Source of the DNA: Rhodosorus marinus
Lineage: Eukaryota; Rhodophyta; Stylonematophyceae; Stylonematales; Stylonemataceae
Reading direction: 5' to 3'
Length of the DNA stretch: 64,000 nt
Assembly: GCA_029953675.1 (NCBI GenBank)
Contig: JAMWBK010000007.1
Coordinates: 1,364,001-1,428,000 of the forward strand
Of this stretch, positions 1 to 9,122 are shown piece after piece. Both the position numbers and the translations under genes were made by a program. Numbering within the stretch: the first letter of the stretch is position 1; each line of letters starts with the position of its first letter. Below the pieces are notes generated by a model. That model was given only the letters and a program-made list of their open reading frames with translations, searched no databases and was not told the DNA's origin.

Positions 1-144
1 GCTGGTGCCTGTTTTTTCTTTTGAACGTAGCATGAGACCCCGGTAGCGGGGTTCCAGTAAGTTTCTCCCTAGATAGGATTAGACGTAGTGTTGCGCTGCA
101 GTAGGCAGCTGCCCAGTAAAGCTTATGGTTACGTTAGTCTGGGG
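1..144 (-). repeat. Recurrent retroelement terminal module (copy 1)
   Basis: Read on the minus strand, this starts with the motif CCCCAGACTAACGTAACC (at 144-127). A conserved block containing GGGCAGCTGCCTACTGCAGCG and a TATCTAGGG-like stretch follows, and it ends in a CCCC-loop-GGGGTCTCAT hairpin (around 47-23). The same module recurs at 1264-1560, 6860-7110 and, partly, at 7639-7700. It therefore looks like the untranslated or junction part of the decayed retroelement family filling the first 9 kb. The neighbouring gag-like ORF takes its stop codon from this motif. Confidence 0.6.
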
Positions 145-1031
145 TTATGCGTTGGCGTTCTTTGTATCCCAGTAGGTTATCGGCCTCGGGTGCCTGGCCA
201 GTTGACAGGGTCACATGCCGATCGGGGTGTCGCAGGTTAAAGGATCCGAAAATCGCTGTCCTGAAAACTCCCCGTGTAATGCCGCTTTGGAGAAGCGGGA
301 TTGCGTCTGGGTGGCATAGCAGGCTGGCGTGGGAGGCAATGAAGTCCACGTGCACCACATAAGAGCTCGGGATCCCCAATGCTTGGCAAAGAACCGTTGA
401 AAAGTCTGATGGGGCCACTTCATCGTGCCGCGGGGTCATACATTCCTGAGAGTGGCGAGGACCGGTGTGGTATCTGGTCCCCAGATAGCTCCTTCCACCG
501 TAGCGTGCAGCTGTCTCAGGGCAATTTGCTGGGTCTGCGGCCCTGGGCGTCCTACTGTGCGGGTTTGTGCGGCTTCTCCGCGCACTGAGGCTTTCTGATC
601 CGTGCGCTCAGCGTAGGTAGGTTGTGTACTGCCATTCCCGATGACTGGGAAGGCCTCTGCGTAGTCCAGTGCGACCGTGACACCTGCCCTAACCGGAAGT
701 TGATTGAGACGCGTTCCGGCTGCATGTTGATTGATGGCCGCCGCCCGCGGGTGCTGTTGCAGGATTTGGGAGGGGTTCGGTGCTGCGGCTCCACCGTGCC
801 ACATATAAGGTTTTGCTGAAAGCTCGGAGAGACGTGCGGTAGTTCCTTCGAGTTCAGTGGTGCTGTTAATCCGATGATGATGCTGTTAATCCGTGAGTAG
901 AGTTTGAATACAGCCTGGTAGAAGTCCGCGATAACTGCTTCACCATTTCCCAACTCCTGATAGCGCCGGTCAAAGGCGCGAAGTTGGTGCAAAAAGGCTG
1001 CCGCAGGTCCAGTTGCCTCTTGAGTCTCCAT
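134..1031 (-). pseudogene. Gag-like ORF1 fragment of the local retroelement family
   Basis: Read on the minus strand in at least three frames: about 1031-830, then 804-436, then 439-134. It has lost frame continuity and is a relic. The first part is helix-like (AFDRRYQELGNGEAV, ADFYQAVFKLYSR). The middle is rich in Gln, Ala and Pro and ends with RQLHATVEGAIWGP. The last part contains the block HVDFIASHASLLCHPDAIPL followed by GVFRTAIFGSF. The same blocks recur at 2058-3070 on both strands and at 5633-6790 on the minus strand, so this is a repeat-family coding region and not a host gene. No zinc knuckle is visible. The gag label is an inference from its association with ORF2 fragments and its low-complexity, Gln-rich character. 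The last codons overlap the CCCCAGACTAA motif, which supplies the stop. Confidence 0.5.
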
Positions 1032-1263
1032 CCTGTAAGCCTCCTGTGCGTTCGCTGCTTCTAAATCCTGGGTGCTTGTGGTCCTGCCGTTATGGCCTAC
1101 GACTCCCAGTCGGTGTCGCCATCCCCTCTTCGCCTGGGCCAGGGCCGTTGGTGCCCGGGTGGCGGAGAGGTTCTGGGTCCGGTCCCAGGGTCTCCTTCTC
1201 GATCATAAAGCTTTCCTTAATAAAACCTCAGCGTATGTTTGTGCATGTTAGCCCCTTAACCTT

Positions 1264-1560
1264 ACCCAGACTAACGTAACCGTAAACTTTCCCCCAGCTG
1301 TAACCGTAAACTTTACTGGGCAGCTGCCTACTGCAGCGTATCACTATTTCTACTACTATCTAGGGATCTGCGATCCCACATCGCTCAGCTCCTCGCTCCT
1401 GTGCAGTAGGTGTTTGCAGCTGTCCCGGAGAAAGTCCTGTGCCATAACCCCAGACTAACTTAACCCCGTAGCCTTTATTCGGCAGCTACCTACCGCAGCG
1501 CAATACCACTACTATATGTTCGTTCTAAACTCACATACACCCCCTGTCCAGGGGTCTCAT
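1264..1560 (+). repeat. Two tandem copies of the terminal module
   Basis: The motif occurs at 1264-1281 and, slightly changed (CCCAGACTAACTTAACCCC), at 1448-1466. Each is followed by the pyrimidine/CTGCAGCG block (about 1316-1345 and 1480-1502). The second copy runs into the hairpin CCCCCTGTCCAGGGG at about 1540-1555, which lies directly behind the stop codon of the minus-strand nuclease-like ORF. The orientation is opposite to copy 1, so the gag-like relic at 134-1031 is flanked by inverted modules. Confidence 0.6.
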
Positions 1561-2065
1561 CTAAGTTCTACTCGAGGGAAATATCGTCCTATCCGCGCTA
1601 TCTTTCTCGATCGCATGCTCAACTGGCGCAGCATTTTGCTGCCACAGAATCCGATTTAATTGACCCCTCACCGACGACAGATGGGAGTCACGATCATGCA
1701 GATGCGTTGTCCCTATGCGAAGAAATTCAAGGCTTGCCTCGCCCATTCGACCAAAAGTCTCGAAAATGAACGGCACAAAAACGAGGTCTCGGTTTTCCAC
1801 CCTCGGCACTTCCTTAGAATGCAACGCCTTCGCTTGTTCTGCTTGTCTCGCAGCATGCCCGCAACTCCAGCTCGTATGTCTCAACTGATGCCTTTGAAGT
1901 GGCGATGTTACCATCACGTCCACCACGTACACGCAACCGCCCGTCGGGTGCCGTGCTACAATATCGGGTCGAATTCCGGACCCAGCAAAGAACCCCTGAG
2001 GCTCTACTAATATCTCTGTGAAATTCCATAGGTGTAGCCATGGACTCAGTTCGACTTTCAGCTCA
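1561..2065 (-). pseudogene. Retroelement ORF2 C-terminal nuclease-like domain, 5'-truncated
   Basis: An open minus-strand frame of about 165 codons. It contains EPQGFFAGSGIRPDIVARHP, then VVDVMVTSPLQ, then FVPFIFETFGRMGEASLEFL. A PD dipeptide, then DVxVTSP, then an ETFGR...A..FL helix is the pattern of the PD-(D/E)xK, restriction-endonuclease-like C-terminal domain found after the reverse transcriptase of many protist and algal non-LTR-like elements (recognised from family knowledge). No reverse transcriptase precedes it. The frame begins right at the motif CCCCGGACTAACGTAACCCC (2071-2090), so this is a captured 3' portion. The close copy at 7106-7639 shares most residues in these blocks. It has no function as it stands. 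Confidence 0.6.
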
Positions 2066-2109
2066 TCGTGCCCCGGACTAACGTAACCCCTCCCTGGTGA
2101 TCTTGCCGG

Positions 2110-2710
2110 CGTCTCGCGAAGGATCCGAACACACCTGAGCGGAAGACTCCCCTAGCTATTGCGCTGGTGATGAAGGGCATCGCGTCAGGGTGACATACCA
2201 GCAGTGCGTGGGTGGCAACAAAATTGATATTTGCAACCAGGTGTACCAGAATACCCAACGCTGTGCACAATACTTGTTTGTAATCCGAACTGGGACAATC
2301 GCAACCGGGACAGTCCAGGGTGGGACAACAGGATCTAGCATTCCCCGCCTTGGGACATACCCCTCCCAGTGGCACTTACGCAAAGCGTGCGGCCAAGACA
2401 GCCCGGATGCGTCAGCAGACAGCCCTCCGACAACTGCACGCAACGGTTGGAGGAGGTAGATGGGGGCCCCGATACATACCCGGTGCTCGCGACGTTGCGC
2501 AACGTACACCCGCAGCGAAACGAATTGGTGTGCGCTCTCGGACAAACAAGTCCTGTGCACAGCGTTGGGTGTTCCGGTACACCTGGTTGCACATATCGAT
2601 TTTGTTGCCACCCACGCACTGCTGGTACGTCACCCTGACGCGATACCCTTCATCACCAGCGCCATGGCTAGGGGAGCTTTCCGCTCAGGTGTGTTCGGAT
2701 CCTTCGCGAA
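2110..2710. repeat. Large imperfect palindrome of ORF1 fragments
   Basis: The arms at about 2116-2280 and 2545-2708 are inverted copies of each other. The outer ends read CGCGAAGGATCCGAACACAC and its reverse complement. Both arms encode the same ORF1 block (MTYQQCVGGNKID in one reading, VLCTALG/HPDAxPFITSA in the other). A spacer of about 265 bp separates them. The arms differ at scattered positions, so the inversion is not fresh. Confidence 0.6.
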
Positions 2711-3070
2711 TACCCAATCAGTTTGGTCATATCTAACTTGGGACAGCCCCACGCGGAACGGTCACTTATGGGACAACCCGAGTTGGGACAACAGCAACTG
2801 GGACGACAGCACTGGGACAATCGCAACCGGGACAGCAGAGTCCGCGACAGTCCGGGGTGGGACAACAGGGTCTAGCCTTGGGACGTACCCCTCCCAGTGA
2901 CATGTACGCACAGCGTGCGATCAAGGCAGCCGGTATGCGTTAGCAGACAGCCCTCCGACAACTGCACGCAACGGTTGGAGGAAGTAGATGGGGCCCGATA
3001 CATACCCGGTGCTCGCGACGTTGCGGAGCGCCACCAATTCGTTGCGCGTAACCCCAACGTACGCCCGCCG
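2275..3070 (+). pseudogene. Duplicated ORF1 fragments (Gln-rich linker and C-terminal blocks)
   Basis: Two direct copies lie at about 2275-2515 and 2815-3062. Each runs from the GGGACAAC-type linker through a segment encoding LRQLHATVGGGRWGP to GTGCTCGCGACGTTGCG. A third copy lies in the opposite orientation at 5640-5900. The linker at 2730-2840 shows a few units of the 15-bp repeat (TGGGACAACAGCAAC-like) that is expanded at 5886-6330. Frames are broken between the blocks. The upstream part of this segment overlaps the palindrome at 2110-2710. Confidence 0.5.
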
Positions 3071-3089
3071 CGATAAGGCAAGACCATGA

Positions 3090-4155
3090 GAAGCCAGCTA
3101 GATCAAGACAGGAACACAGTCTGTAACGCTGTGAATACTGGAAACTAACCCTCCAGCTCAGCAAGCTCAACTCTTGCCTGTACCTGAAAGCACCCAGACT
3201 AAACAAAACAGCCTGGACTGCCCTCAAGGACAAATCAGAAGCCAAAAATAGCAATAGAACACCGAACCAAGTACTTGACACAACAAAGGATAAGCTCAAT
3301 CAAGACATCTCAGAGACAGGAATCAGCAAAGACCAGCCACTCCAATCAATACCAAATACAATATAGGGAAGCCCATTCAAAAAGTTACAGAGACCTGCTC
3401 AATCCGACAACAGCACCTATATAGCCCGGAACACCTCTTAGCCATATACGAAACAAGATCTTAACCCGTCAAACCAGTAGAACAAACACCAGAAGAAGCC
3501 TTGAAAACAAGACTGAGAACCCTCCGCCCCCTCAAAGCTCCAAACAAATGCCCTAGTGGAAATATTTCAGCCACCTCAGGAGAATCTCTATAGAGAGACT
3601 GGCCCCAAATCATAAACCCCTAGAGAAATATCAAGCAGCCACCACTGTCAAGCAGCCACCACTCTAGAGATGCCACCCATTGTAACCTCCTAGGGACGAA
3701 TTCAATTAAAGCAAATAACCTAGTGAAAGATGTATAACCCCCTGAAATACTCAAACTAACAAACAAATATAGTAGCAAACTCAACCAAGCAGCCTAACCC
3801 CCAGCCCTCATCTTCCTCATCACGTACGATCCGGATCGGGAGGGCTTTTGCGTTGTATTTCTTGTACCTAGAACAAGAAGTACAACACAGTATCAAATAT
3901 GACCAGTAGGGAACCAGGACTAAATAACACCTCTCATACCTCCTAAACCCTAAGTCTTCTCAATCAGCCACTATCTCCACTAGGTAATCACTATAGAGGG
4001 CGGTCCCCCTAACACTAGTTGGGAACAACATCTGAAAGCCTGGACCCAGTCAAAAGAATCTATCCAGCCAGCTTCCTCCCCCCCCCTCCTCCGCGATCCA
4101 ATCTCACAAGCAGCCTGAATATATATTGATAGCCTCAGGAACCACAAACCAGCCC
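3090..4155. other. No gene; C/A-rich low-complexity spacer
   Basis: No convincing coding region is visible. The plus strand is rich in A and C. A 17-bp direct repeat (CAAGCAGCCACCACT plus neighbours) sits at about 3630-3665 and a C-run at 4078-4087. CAAGCAGCC-type words recur through the block. Confidence 0.4.
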
Positions 4156-4159
4156 CTGC

Positions 4160-4900
4160 AAGGTTGGTACCCAGGTAAGCCCCTTTTCCCCCATTTGAGC
4201 CGATTTTGGACTAAATCTAGTAGGGAACAGGAGTCAAAAACAACGAAATGCAAAAAATACGCAATAATCCGAAATAACGCCAAAACTGCAACTGCATATA
4301 GAGCCCGATCTTCAAAGAAAACTATTCGCCGGGCAACCTTGCGAAGCAAACTCTCAAGCAGCCACCCTCCTCAGCCCCAGATCCTTGAGCTGGCACCCCT
4401 CAAAGCTCGACATTTAGAGTCCCAGCGAAGCGAATCCTCCTCCAGCCACCTTCAAATCAGGCCATATCACATTGATAACCGAAAAACGGCCTCTGCACGG
4501 TACCTACACAGATAAGGTCGTTTTGCCCCCTTTTTGCCCATTTTAGACAATATTTAGTAGGGAACAGCACCACAAAACAGTGAAAGGCAGAAAAGTACCG
4601 AAATACAGAAAACCAGCTAAAACTGCATAAAAGGCGTAAAAACTATCCACCAGACACAACCAGCCTAAAAAACCCACCAGCCATAAGTTTGAGCTCTGGA
4701 GAGCGGAGACACAGTTCGACACTTCGAGATAGATTGCGCGGGGCGCGCGCCGGTTTTCGCTGAAGCCCCAGAAAAGGTAGGTACCCTGCCCATGTCAGAT
4801 CATTTTCATCAAATATGCCACTTTTTCCCTATAAATTAGTCGGGAACAGAAGCACAAAAACATGAAATGCACGCTTTCACTCGACCAGCGGAACGGAGCC
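4160..4900. repeat. Three degenerate tandem units with TAGTAGGGAACAG
   Basis: Units start near 4165, 4498 and 4776. Each opens with a GGTACC-containing word, runs through a T/C-rich stretch (CCCATTTT), then has AGTAGGGAACAG or AGTCGGGAACAG followed by a CACAAAA...GAAATGCA-like block. Spacing is roughly 330 and 280 bp. Similarity is clear only in the core, so these are old tandem duplications. A related word (AGTAGGGAACCAG) is at about 3906. There is no coding potential. Confidence 0.45.
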
Positions 4901-5319
4901 ATTTTTGCATTCCGAGTCCATCGCAAAGAAAGTGTCAGGTTACCCCATAAAAAGAGCACTTTTGCCTCAAAAACCACCCTAAAACACCTTATTTGGCCAC
5001 CTTTCTGAAACCCTGCACTACTCGCCGCCATTTTGCAACCCACACCCCCTCTGTTATTTTTTTTTGTACCTCGAAAAAGGCTTAATTAGTACTGTTCCCT
5101 GCAAAACATCGCTCTCGCAAGCGGATATTAGCCAAAACAAAAACATGAATAATTTGAAATAAAAAATCACGAAACGAACAAATTTTATTTGCGGACAATA
5201 GGATGACGGAGTCATTCAAAACGCCGAGAGTACCGAGGCCCCCAGGGGGTACCTGCGAAGGGGGTGCAGGGATGTCCCCCCGATCTGCCCAATAGAAAAC
5301 CTCCAAACCCTCCCCCTCG

Positions 5320-5570
5320 TTTGTACGACTGTCCTCTGCCCTGAAAAAATCTCGTTCTGACCTGAAAAATCGCTTGTTCCCTATAAAAAAAAAACCATTT
5401 TTTCCCCTTTTTCGCCTCGTTTGCCCTGAAAAAATCGCCTCCCCTCGATTGGACCTGAAAAATCGCCTTGGATCGTCTCGTTTGCGTCGAAAAACTTTGA
5501 CAAACGTTGAAAACGATGCGATTTGGTAGGGAACGTTCGTTTGTCGCGTCTCGTTTGCGTTGAAAACCCC
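5320..5570. repeat. Short-period degenerate repeat (CTGAAAAAATCGCC / TCTCGTTTGC)
   Basis: The words CCTGAAAAATCG and GTCTCGTTTGCGT recur five or more times at irregular spacing of about 20-50 bp, with poly-A and poly-T interruptions. Minus-strand open frames across it are low-complexity (Lys/Arg/Phe) artefacts. Confidence 0.4.
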
Positions 5571-5632
5571 TTCACTGAGTCCGATCCTTCGGGAAATGGG
5601 GCGCCCGCGCGTGTCGCTTGCCTCCTTGGCGC

Positions 5633-6790
5633 TCAAATCGCCTGAGGGTAACCCCAACGTACGCCCCCCGCGCAACGCATTGGTGGCGCTCCGCAACGTC
5701 GCGAGCACGGGTACGTATCGGGGTCCCTTCTACTTCCTCCAACCGTTGCGTGCAATTGTCGGAGGACTGTCTGCTGACGCATCCCGGCTGCCTTGGCCGC
5801 ACGCTGTGCGTACGTGCCACGGGGAGGGGTATGTCCCAAGGCGGGGAATGCTAGATCCTGTTGTCCCACCCCGGACTGTCCCGGACTCTGCTGTCCCGGT
5901 TGCGATTGTCCCAGTTGCTGTCGTCCCAGTTGCTGTCGTCCCAGTTGCTGTCGTCCCAGTTGCTGTCGTCCCAGTTGCTGTCGTCCCAGTTGCTGTCGTC
6001 CCAGTTGCTGTCGTCCCAGTTGCTGTCGTCCCAGTTGCTGTCGTCCCAGTTGCTGTCGTCCCAGTTGCTGTCGTCCCAGTTGCTGTCGTCCCAGTTGCTG
6101 TCGTCCCAGTTGCTGTCGTCCCAGTTGCTGTCGTCCCATTTGGTGTTGTCCCAGTTGGTGTTGTCCCAGTTGGTGTTGTCCCAGTTGGTGTTGTCCCAGT
6201 TGGTGTTGTCCCAGTTGGTGTTGTCCCAGTTGGTGTTGTCCCAGTTGGTGTTGTCCCGGTTGGTGTTGTCCCGGTTGGTGTTGTCCCAGTTGGTGTTGTC
6301 CCAAGTCGGGTTGTCCCAAGTTAGATATGACCAAACTGATTGGGTATCTCGGCCTGCCGCCTGCGAGGCTGGGGCGCGACTAAAGTCCACCAGATGTGAT
6401 GTTCACCCAGGGCTTCGAGTCCGGCGTTGATGCCCTTGAGATCGTCGGTGTTGGCTGCCCGGGACTACAGCTTGTAGACCCGAGCGAAGAAACGTTCGAG
6501 CTCTCCTTCTGATACCCCAGAATTGCGGTAGAACTCCGTATATGATTAAAGTTTCCCCAAGAGTGCATGAACAGCATCTTCTTTCGCAGTGGTGGGAGAG
6601 GTGGGCGTTGGCACCATCTCTGCGTCTTCATCTTCTCCTTGGTCGGCGACAGAGCCGCGCGGCACACCGTTTTCTGCGATGTGCCCCTCCTCTCGATGTT
6701 CGGCTGCAGAGAGATGCGTCTCCCCCGTAGGTGCACAGACACTGTTCGAGTTCCCCTCCCCAGTCGAGGGGGGGATCGCCACCATTTGGC
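5633..6790 (-). pseudogene. Gag-like ORF1 relic with expanded Gln-rich linker
   Basis: On the minus strand from about 6790 there is an acidic, Ser/Thr/Pro-rich N-terminal segment. A helix-like block with an internal stop follows; its EFYRNSG...ERFFARVYKL pattern is equivalent to the YQELGN...FYQAVFKLYSR block of the copy at 134-1031. Then comes an uninterrupted stretch (6334-5633) of 5-residue repeats, QLGQH and then QLGRQ. It ends in GQQDLAFPALGHTPP and LRQLHATVGG. The C-terminal blocks present in the first copy are missing, so it is truncated at about 5633. The Gln-rich reading is preferred over the two other open frames (WDNTN/WDDSN and the plus-strand frames) because only it continues into conserved sequence on the LRQLHATVGG side. 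Confidence 0.5.
5886..6330. repeat. 15-bp minisatellite, two homogenised blocks
   Basis: About 16 near-identical units of CAGTTGCTGTCGTCC (about 5908-6135) are followed by about 12 units of CAGTTGGTGTTGTCC (about 6137-6315), with a few variants at both ends. The period of 15 keeps all frames open, which explains the overlapping long open frames on both strands. The minus strand encodes QLGRQ and QLGQH pentapeptides inside the gag-like ORF1. Copies of the same ORF1 at 2275-2900 have only a handful of units, so the array expanded in this copy. Confidence 0.9.
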
Positions 6791-6859
6791 ATGGTTTATC
6801 CCAAACTAACCAAGCTTACAAACTTTCCGTCCGAACCCTATCCAATACTAACCAAACTT

Positions 6860-7110
6860 CAGACTAACGTAACCCCGTAGCTTTTTGCGTGTCCCCAGAC
6901 TAACGTCAGACTAACACAACCGTAAACTTTACTGGGCAGCTGCCTACTGCAGCGTATCACTATTTCTACTGCTATCTAGGGAAAAGCTCACGCTAACCCC
7001 GTAGCCTGTATTCGGCTGCTACCAACGAACGAATTGTTTAATAACCGCGCACTACTAAAACACTCTGTACGCTCTAAACATACCCAGACCCCCTGTCCAG
7101 GGGTCTCACC
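6860..7110 (+). repeat. Terminal modules, two tandem copies plus hairpin
   Basis: The motif CAGACTAACGTAACCCC is at 6860-6876 and CCCCAGACTAACGTC at 6893-6907, with an extra partial copy fused behind it. The block TTTACTGGGCAGCTGCCTAC follows, then CTGCAGCGTATCACTATTTC. A second diverged block (CCCCGTAGCCTGTATTCGGC) starts near 6993. The module ends in CCCCCTGTCCAGGGGTCTCA at about 7091-7110, directly behind the stop of the nuclease-like ORF at 7106-7639. The layout is the same as at 1264-1560. Confidence 0.6.
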
Positions 7111-7639
7111 TAAATCTAGCTAACGGAAATATCGCCCGGTCCGCCCAGTCCTTCTCGATCGCGTGTTCTACTAACTGCGCATTTTGCTGCCATAAAATAC
7201 GGTTCAACTGACCTCTTACCGATGATAGGTATGTTTCACGATCATGAAGACGAGCAGTTGCCTTTCCCAGAAACTCTAGCCCTGCCTGTCCCAGCCGTCC
7301 GTACGTCTCAAGAATGAATAGTACGAGTATCACCTCCCTGCGTTCAGCGCATATTACCGCCTGGTGGGGTGCCACTTTGCTTTGCTCTCCTTTCTCCGCG
7401 GCATATCCGTTTCTCCAGCTCATTTGCCTCAGTTGATGACGTTGAAGCGGCGACGTCACCATTACGTCCACCACGCACACATGCCCGCTAGTCAGGTTCC
7501 TTGCTATAATATCTGGTAGAATACCTGACCCGGAAAAGAACCCTTGGGGCTCCACTTGTAGGTCCGTAAAATTCCGCTGGTGCATCCATCGGCTCAGCTC
7601 CATTTTTAGTTCATCATGTCGCTTTCCTCGCAAGCGCAC
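7106..7639 (-). pseudogene. Retroelement ORF2 C-terminal nuclease-like domain (second copy)
   Basis: An uninterrupted minus-strand frame of 177 codons that starts at a GTG and not an ATG. An in-frame TAG inside the motif CCCCAGACTAACGTAAC (7639-7655) closes it upstream. Visible blocks are RHDELKMELSRWMHQRNFTD, GSGILPDIIARN, CVVDVMVTSPLQ, LFILETYGRLGQAGLEFL and QLNRILWQQNAQLVEHAIEK. This is the same C-terminal domain as at 1561-2065. PD, then DV, then an ETYGR helix matches the PD-(D/E)xK-like domain downstream of reverse transcriptases in RLE-type elements. There is no RT, so it is a truncated relic, although this domain alone is still open. Confidence 0.6.
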
Positions 7640-7814
7640 CCCAGACTAACGTAACTGTATCCTTTATTCGGCTGCTGCCTACTGCAGCGCAACGCTAGTT
7701 CGAACAGCTTTGGTCACGTGGATAAGTCGGGTTTAGAGTGGTTGCGGAAATGTTTTGCTGAGCATCCTACTGAATATTTGGCGCTCTTGAGGCGTTTAAG
7801 TGTCTCCCTTTGGC

Positions 7815-7938
7815 GATATTCCAGCCACATGCTTTCCGAGGCGCGCCATCGGCGCCTGGGGTTGCATGCTTCCCTCCCTAGTTATTAGTTCATCTTCACG
7901 CCTTGCGTAGCGCTTCAGGCTATGCTAGTGAAGTCCAG
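7815..7938 (-). repeat. Retroelement 3'-end repeat, near-identical to a copy inside the copia element
   Basis: About 115 bp (7815-7929) is the reverse complement of 15862-15976 with only one or two mismatches. It contains a near-palindrome around AGGCGCGCCATCGGCGCCT. Read on the minus strand it lies behind the nuclease-like relic at 8097-8803 and its CCCC/GGGG hairpin (about 7995-7972). It is therefore probably the 3' end of that retroelement, and the copy at 15.8 kb is a 5'-truncated insertion of the same end. Confidence 0.65.
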
Positions 7939-8096
7939 TTCGAACACTATTTAGGGGAAAGGATCGGTGTAACCCCGCATCCCGGGGTCTCTAGCTACGA
8001 TAAAAAGAAAAATAAGGAATCAGCGGCTGGTCCGACTGATCCACAAGAAGTGCGCCTAATGCGAGCTCCGCGTTCCCTTCCCAAAGCGTCCTGTTG

Positions 8097-8803
8097 ATCT
8101 GAGCCCGTACGTTGCTCAGTTCCTCGACCTTTGTCAGCATATGACTGCATCTATCCCGAAGAAACTATTGCGTTAGCTCTCCTGTCCGTCCAAATGTCTC
8201 GATCGCCATCGGTATGAACTTATCGTCCGGGTGCTCGATGGATATTGCCTCCTTGTAATGTGCAACTTTCCAGCGCTCCATTTCGCTAAAATTCCATTAG
8301 TATCTCGGCTCCGTGCAAGGTGTCTGGTCTGTAATGGCGACACCACAGTCACGTCAAAGGCGAATCGCTACCACGTTCCTGGGTGGATGGCCACCAGGCC
8401 AGGCCCCAGATTGTAGTTCTCAAAGTAGTGCGTTGGTTCTTGCTTGATCTCTCGAAATTGCCACCGGTTCAACCACCTCGCTATCTCTGTGCATATGGCA
8501 TCGTGTCTCCTTTGCCATAGTCCCGTCGACGTTTGGCAGTGGTGCAGTCTTTGTACTCCGTTCGTACGGTGTACTATCGCACGTAGTACACGTCTCCGTC
8601 GGCAATCCCGGAATCGGGAGTCCCAACGGTTGTCGGATGTTCAAATGCGTTCCCGGTCCGCTCAATTTCCTCGGGCCAAAGTGTGGCAAATCGCGTAGCC
8701 AAACTCCAGAGCCAGCACCTGCAGCAGATCGGATTCGGGCTCGGTGTTCTTCGTCAATTCTTGCGTCCGTCACAAGCCTAATAATTCTAGACTTTCGAGC
8801 CAC
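8097..8803 (-). pseudogene. Retroelement ORF2 C-terminus with zinc-binding-like segment, frameshifted
   Basis: On the minus strand, 8803-8420 encodes RIRSAAGAGSGVWLRDLPHF, then LNIRQPLGLPIPGLPTETC, then TTCD...ETRCHMH. This resembles the segment between the reverse transcriptase and the nuclease domain (small-residue helix, LGLP, Cys/His cluster). After a frame change, 8420-8100 encodes a stop-interrupted FDVTVVSPLQTRHLA block and then DDKFIPMAIETFGRTGELT, the equivalent of the domain at 7106-7639. At least two frameshifts or stops interrupt it. It is a more distant member of the family than the copies at 1.6 and 7.1 kb. The hairpin CCCCGCATCCCGGGG (around 7975) follows it, as in the other copies. 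Confidence 0.55.
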
Positions 8804-8809
8804 TGCTGA

Positions 8810-9120
8810 TGCATGACGGGGGAGATACTAACCCTCTGTGGGACTGTGAAGAGCCAGCACATATCCAGACGACGTGTTCGAAAGTGTGTTGTTAAAGTGC
8901 TTAGGACCAGTCTGAGCTAAGATCTTGAACTGAGGGTTTGTCACTCAGATCGGTTCCTGACCAAGAAGCAGTTTCTGATCAACGAACGAGAATGAATCAT
9001 TTCAACCTCGTGAAGCAAAATCGGTTACCAAAGGTTAACATAAAAAGAGCTTTTGCTGATTGTTGCAGTTCAACGGAGTCTGAAAAGACTTCAGCCTAGA
9101 CTTAGGGCATGGAATTTTTT
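8810..9120. other. Spacer, nothing recognised
   Basis: About 300 bp between the retroelement relic and the stop codon of the next gene. It presumably includes that gene's 3' UTR (minus strand). No repeat or RNA gene was seen. Confidence 0.4.
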
Positions 9121-9122
9121 TA

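Noticed and set aside
5082-5708. 208-codon minus-strand frame
   Set aside because: It follows short-period repeats and homopolymers, giving Lys/Arg/Phe-rich low-complexity sequence.
5886-6330. CRISPR-like array
   Set aside because: Units of 15 bp are directly adjacent with no unique spacers, and the DNA is eukaryotic. It is a minisatellite.
5851-6390. Long open frames of Trp/Asp/Asn or Cys/Arg/Pro repeats on both strands across the minisatellite
   Set aside because: A 15-bp period keeps every frame open. Only the QLGQH/QLGRQ frame continues into a conserved ORF1 block, so the others are artefacts.
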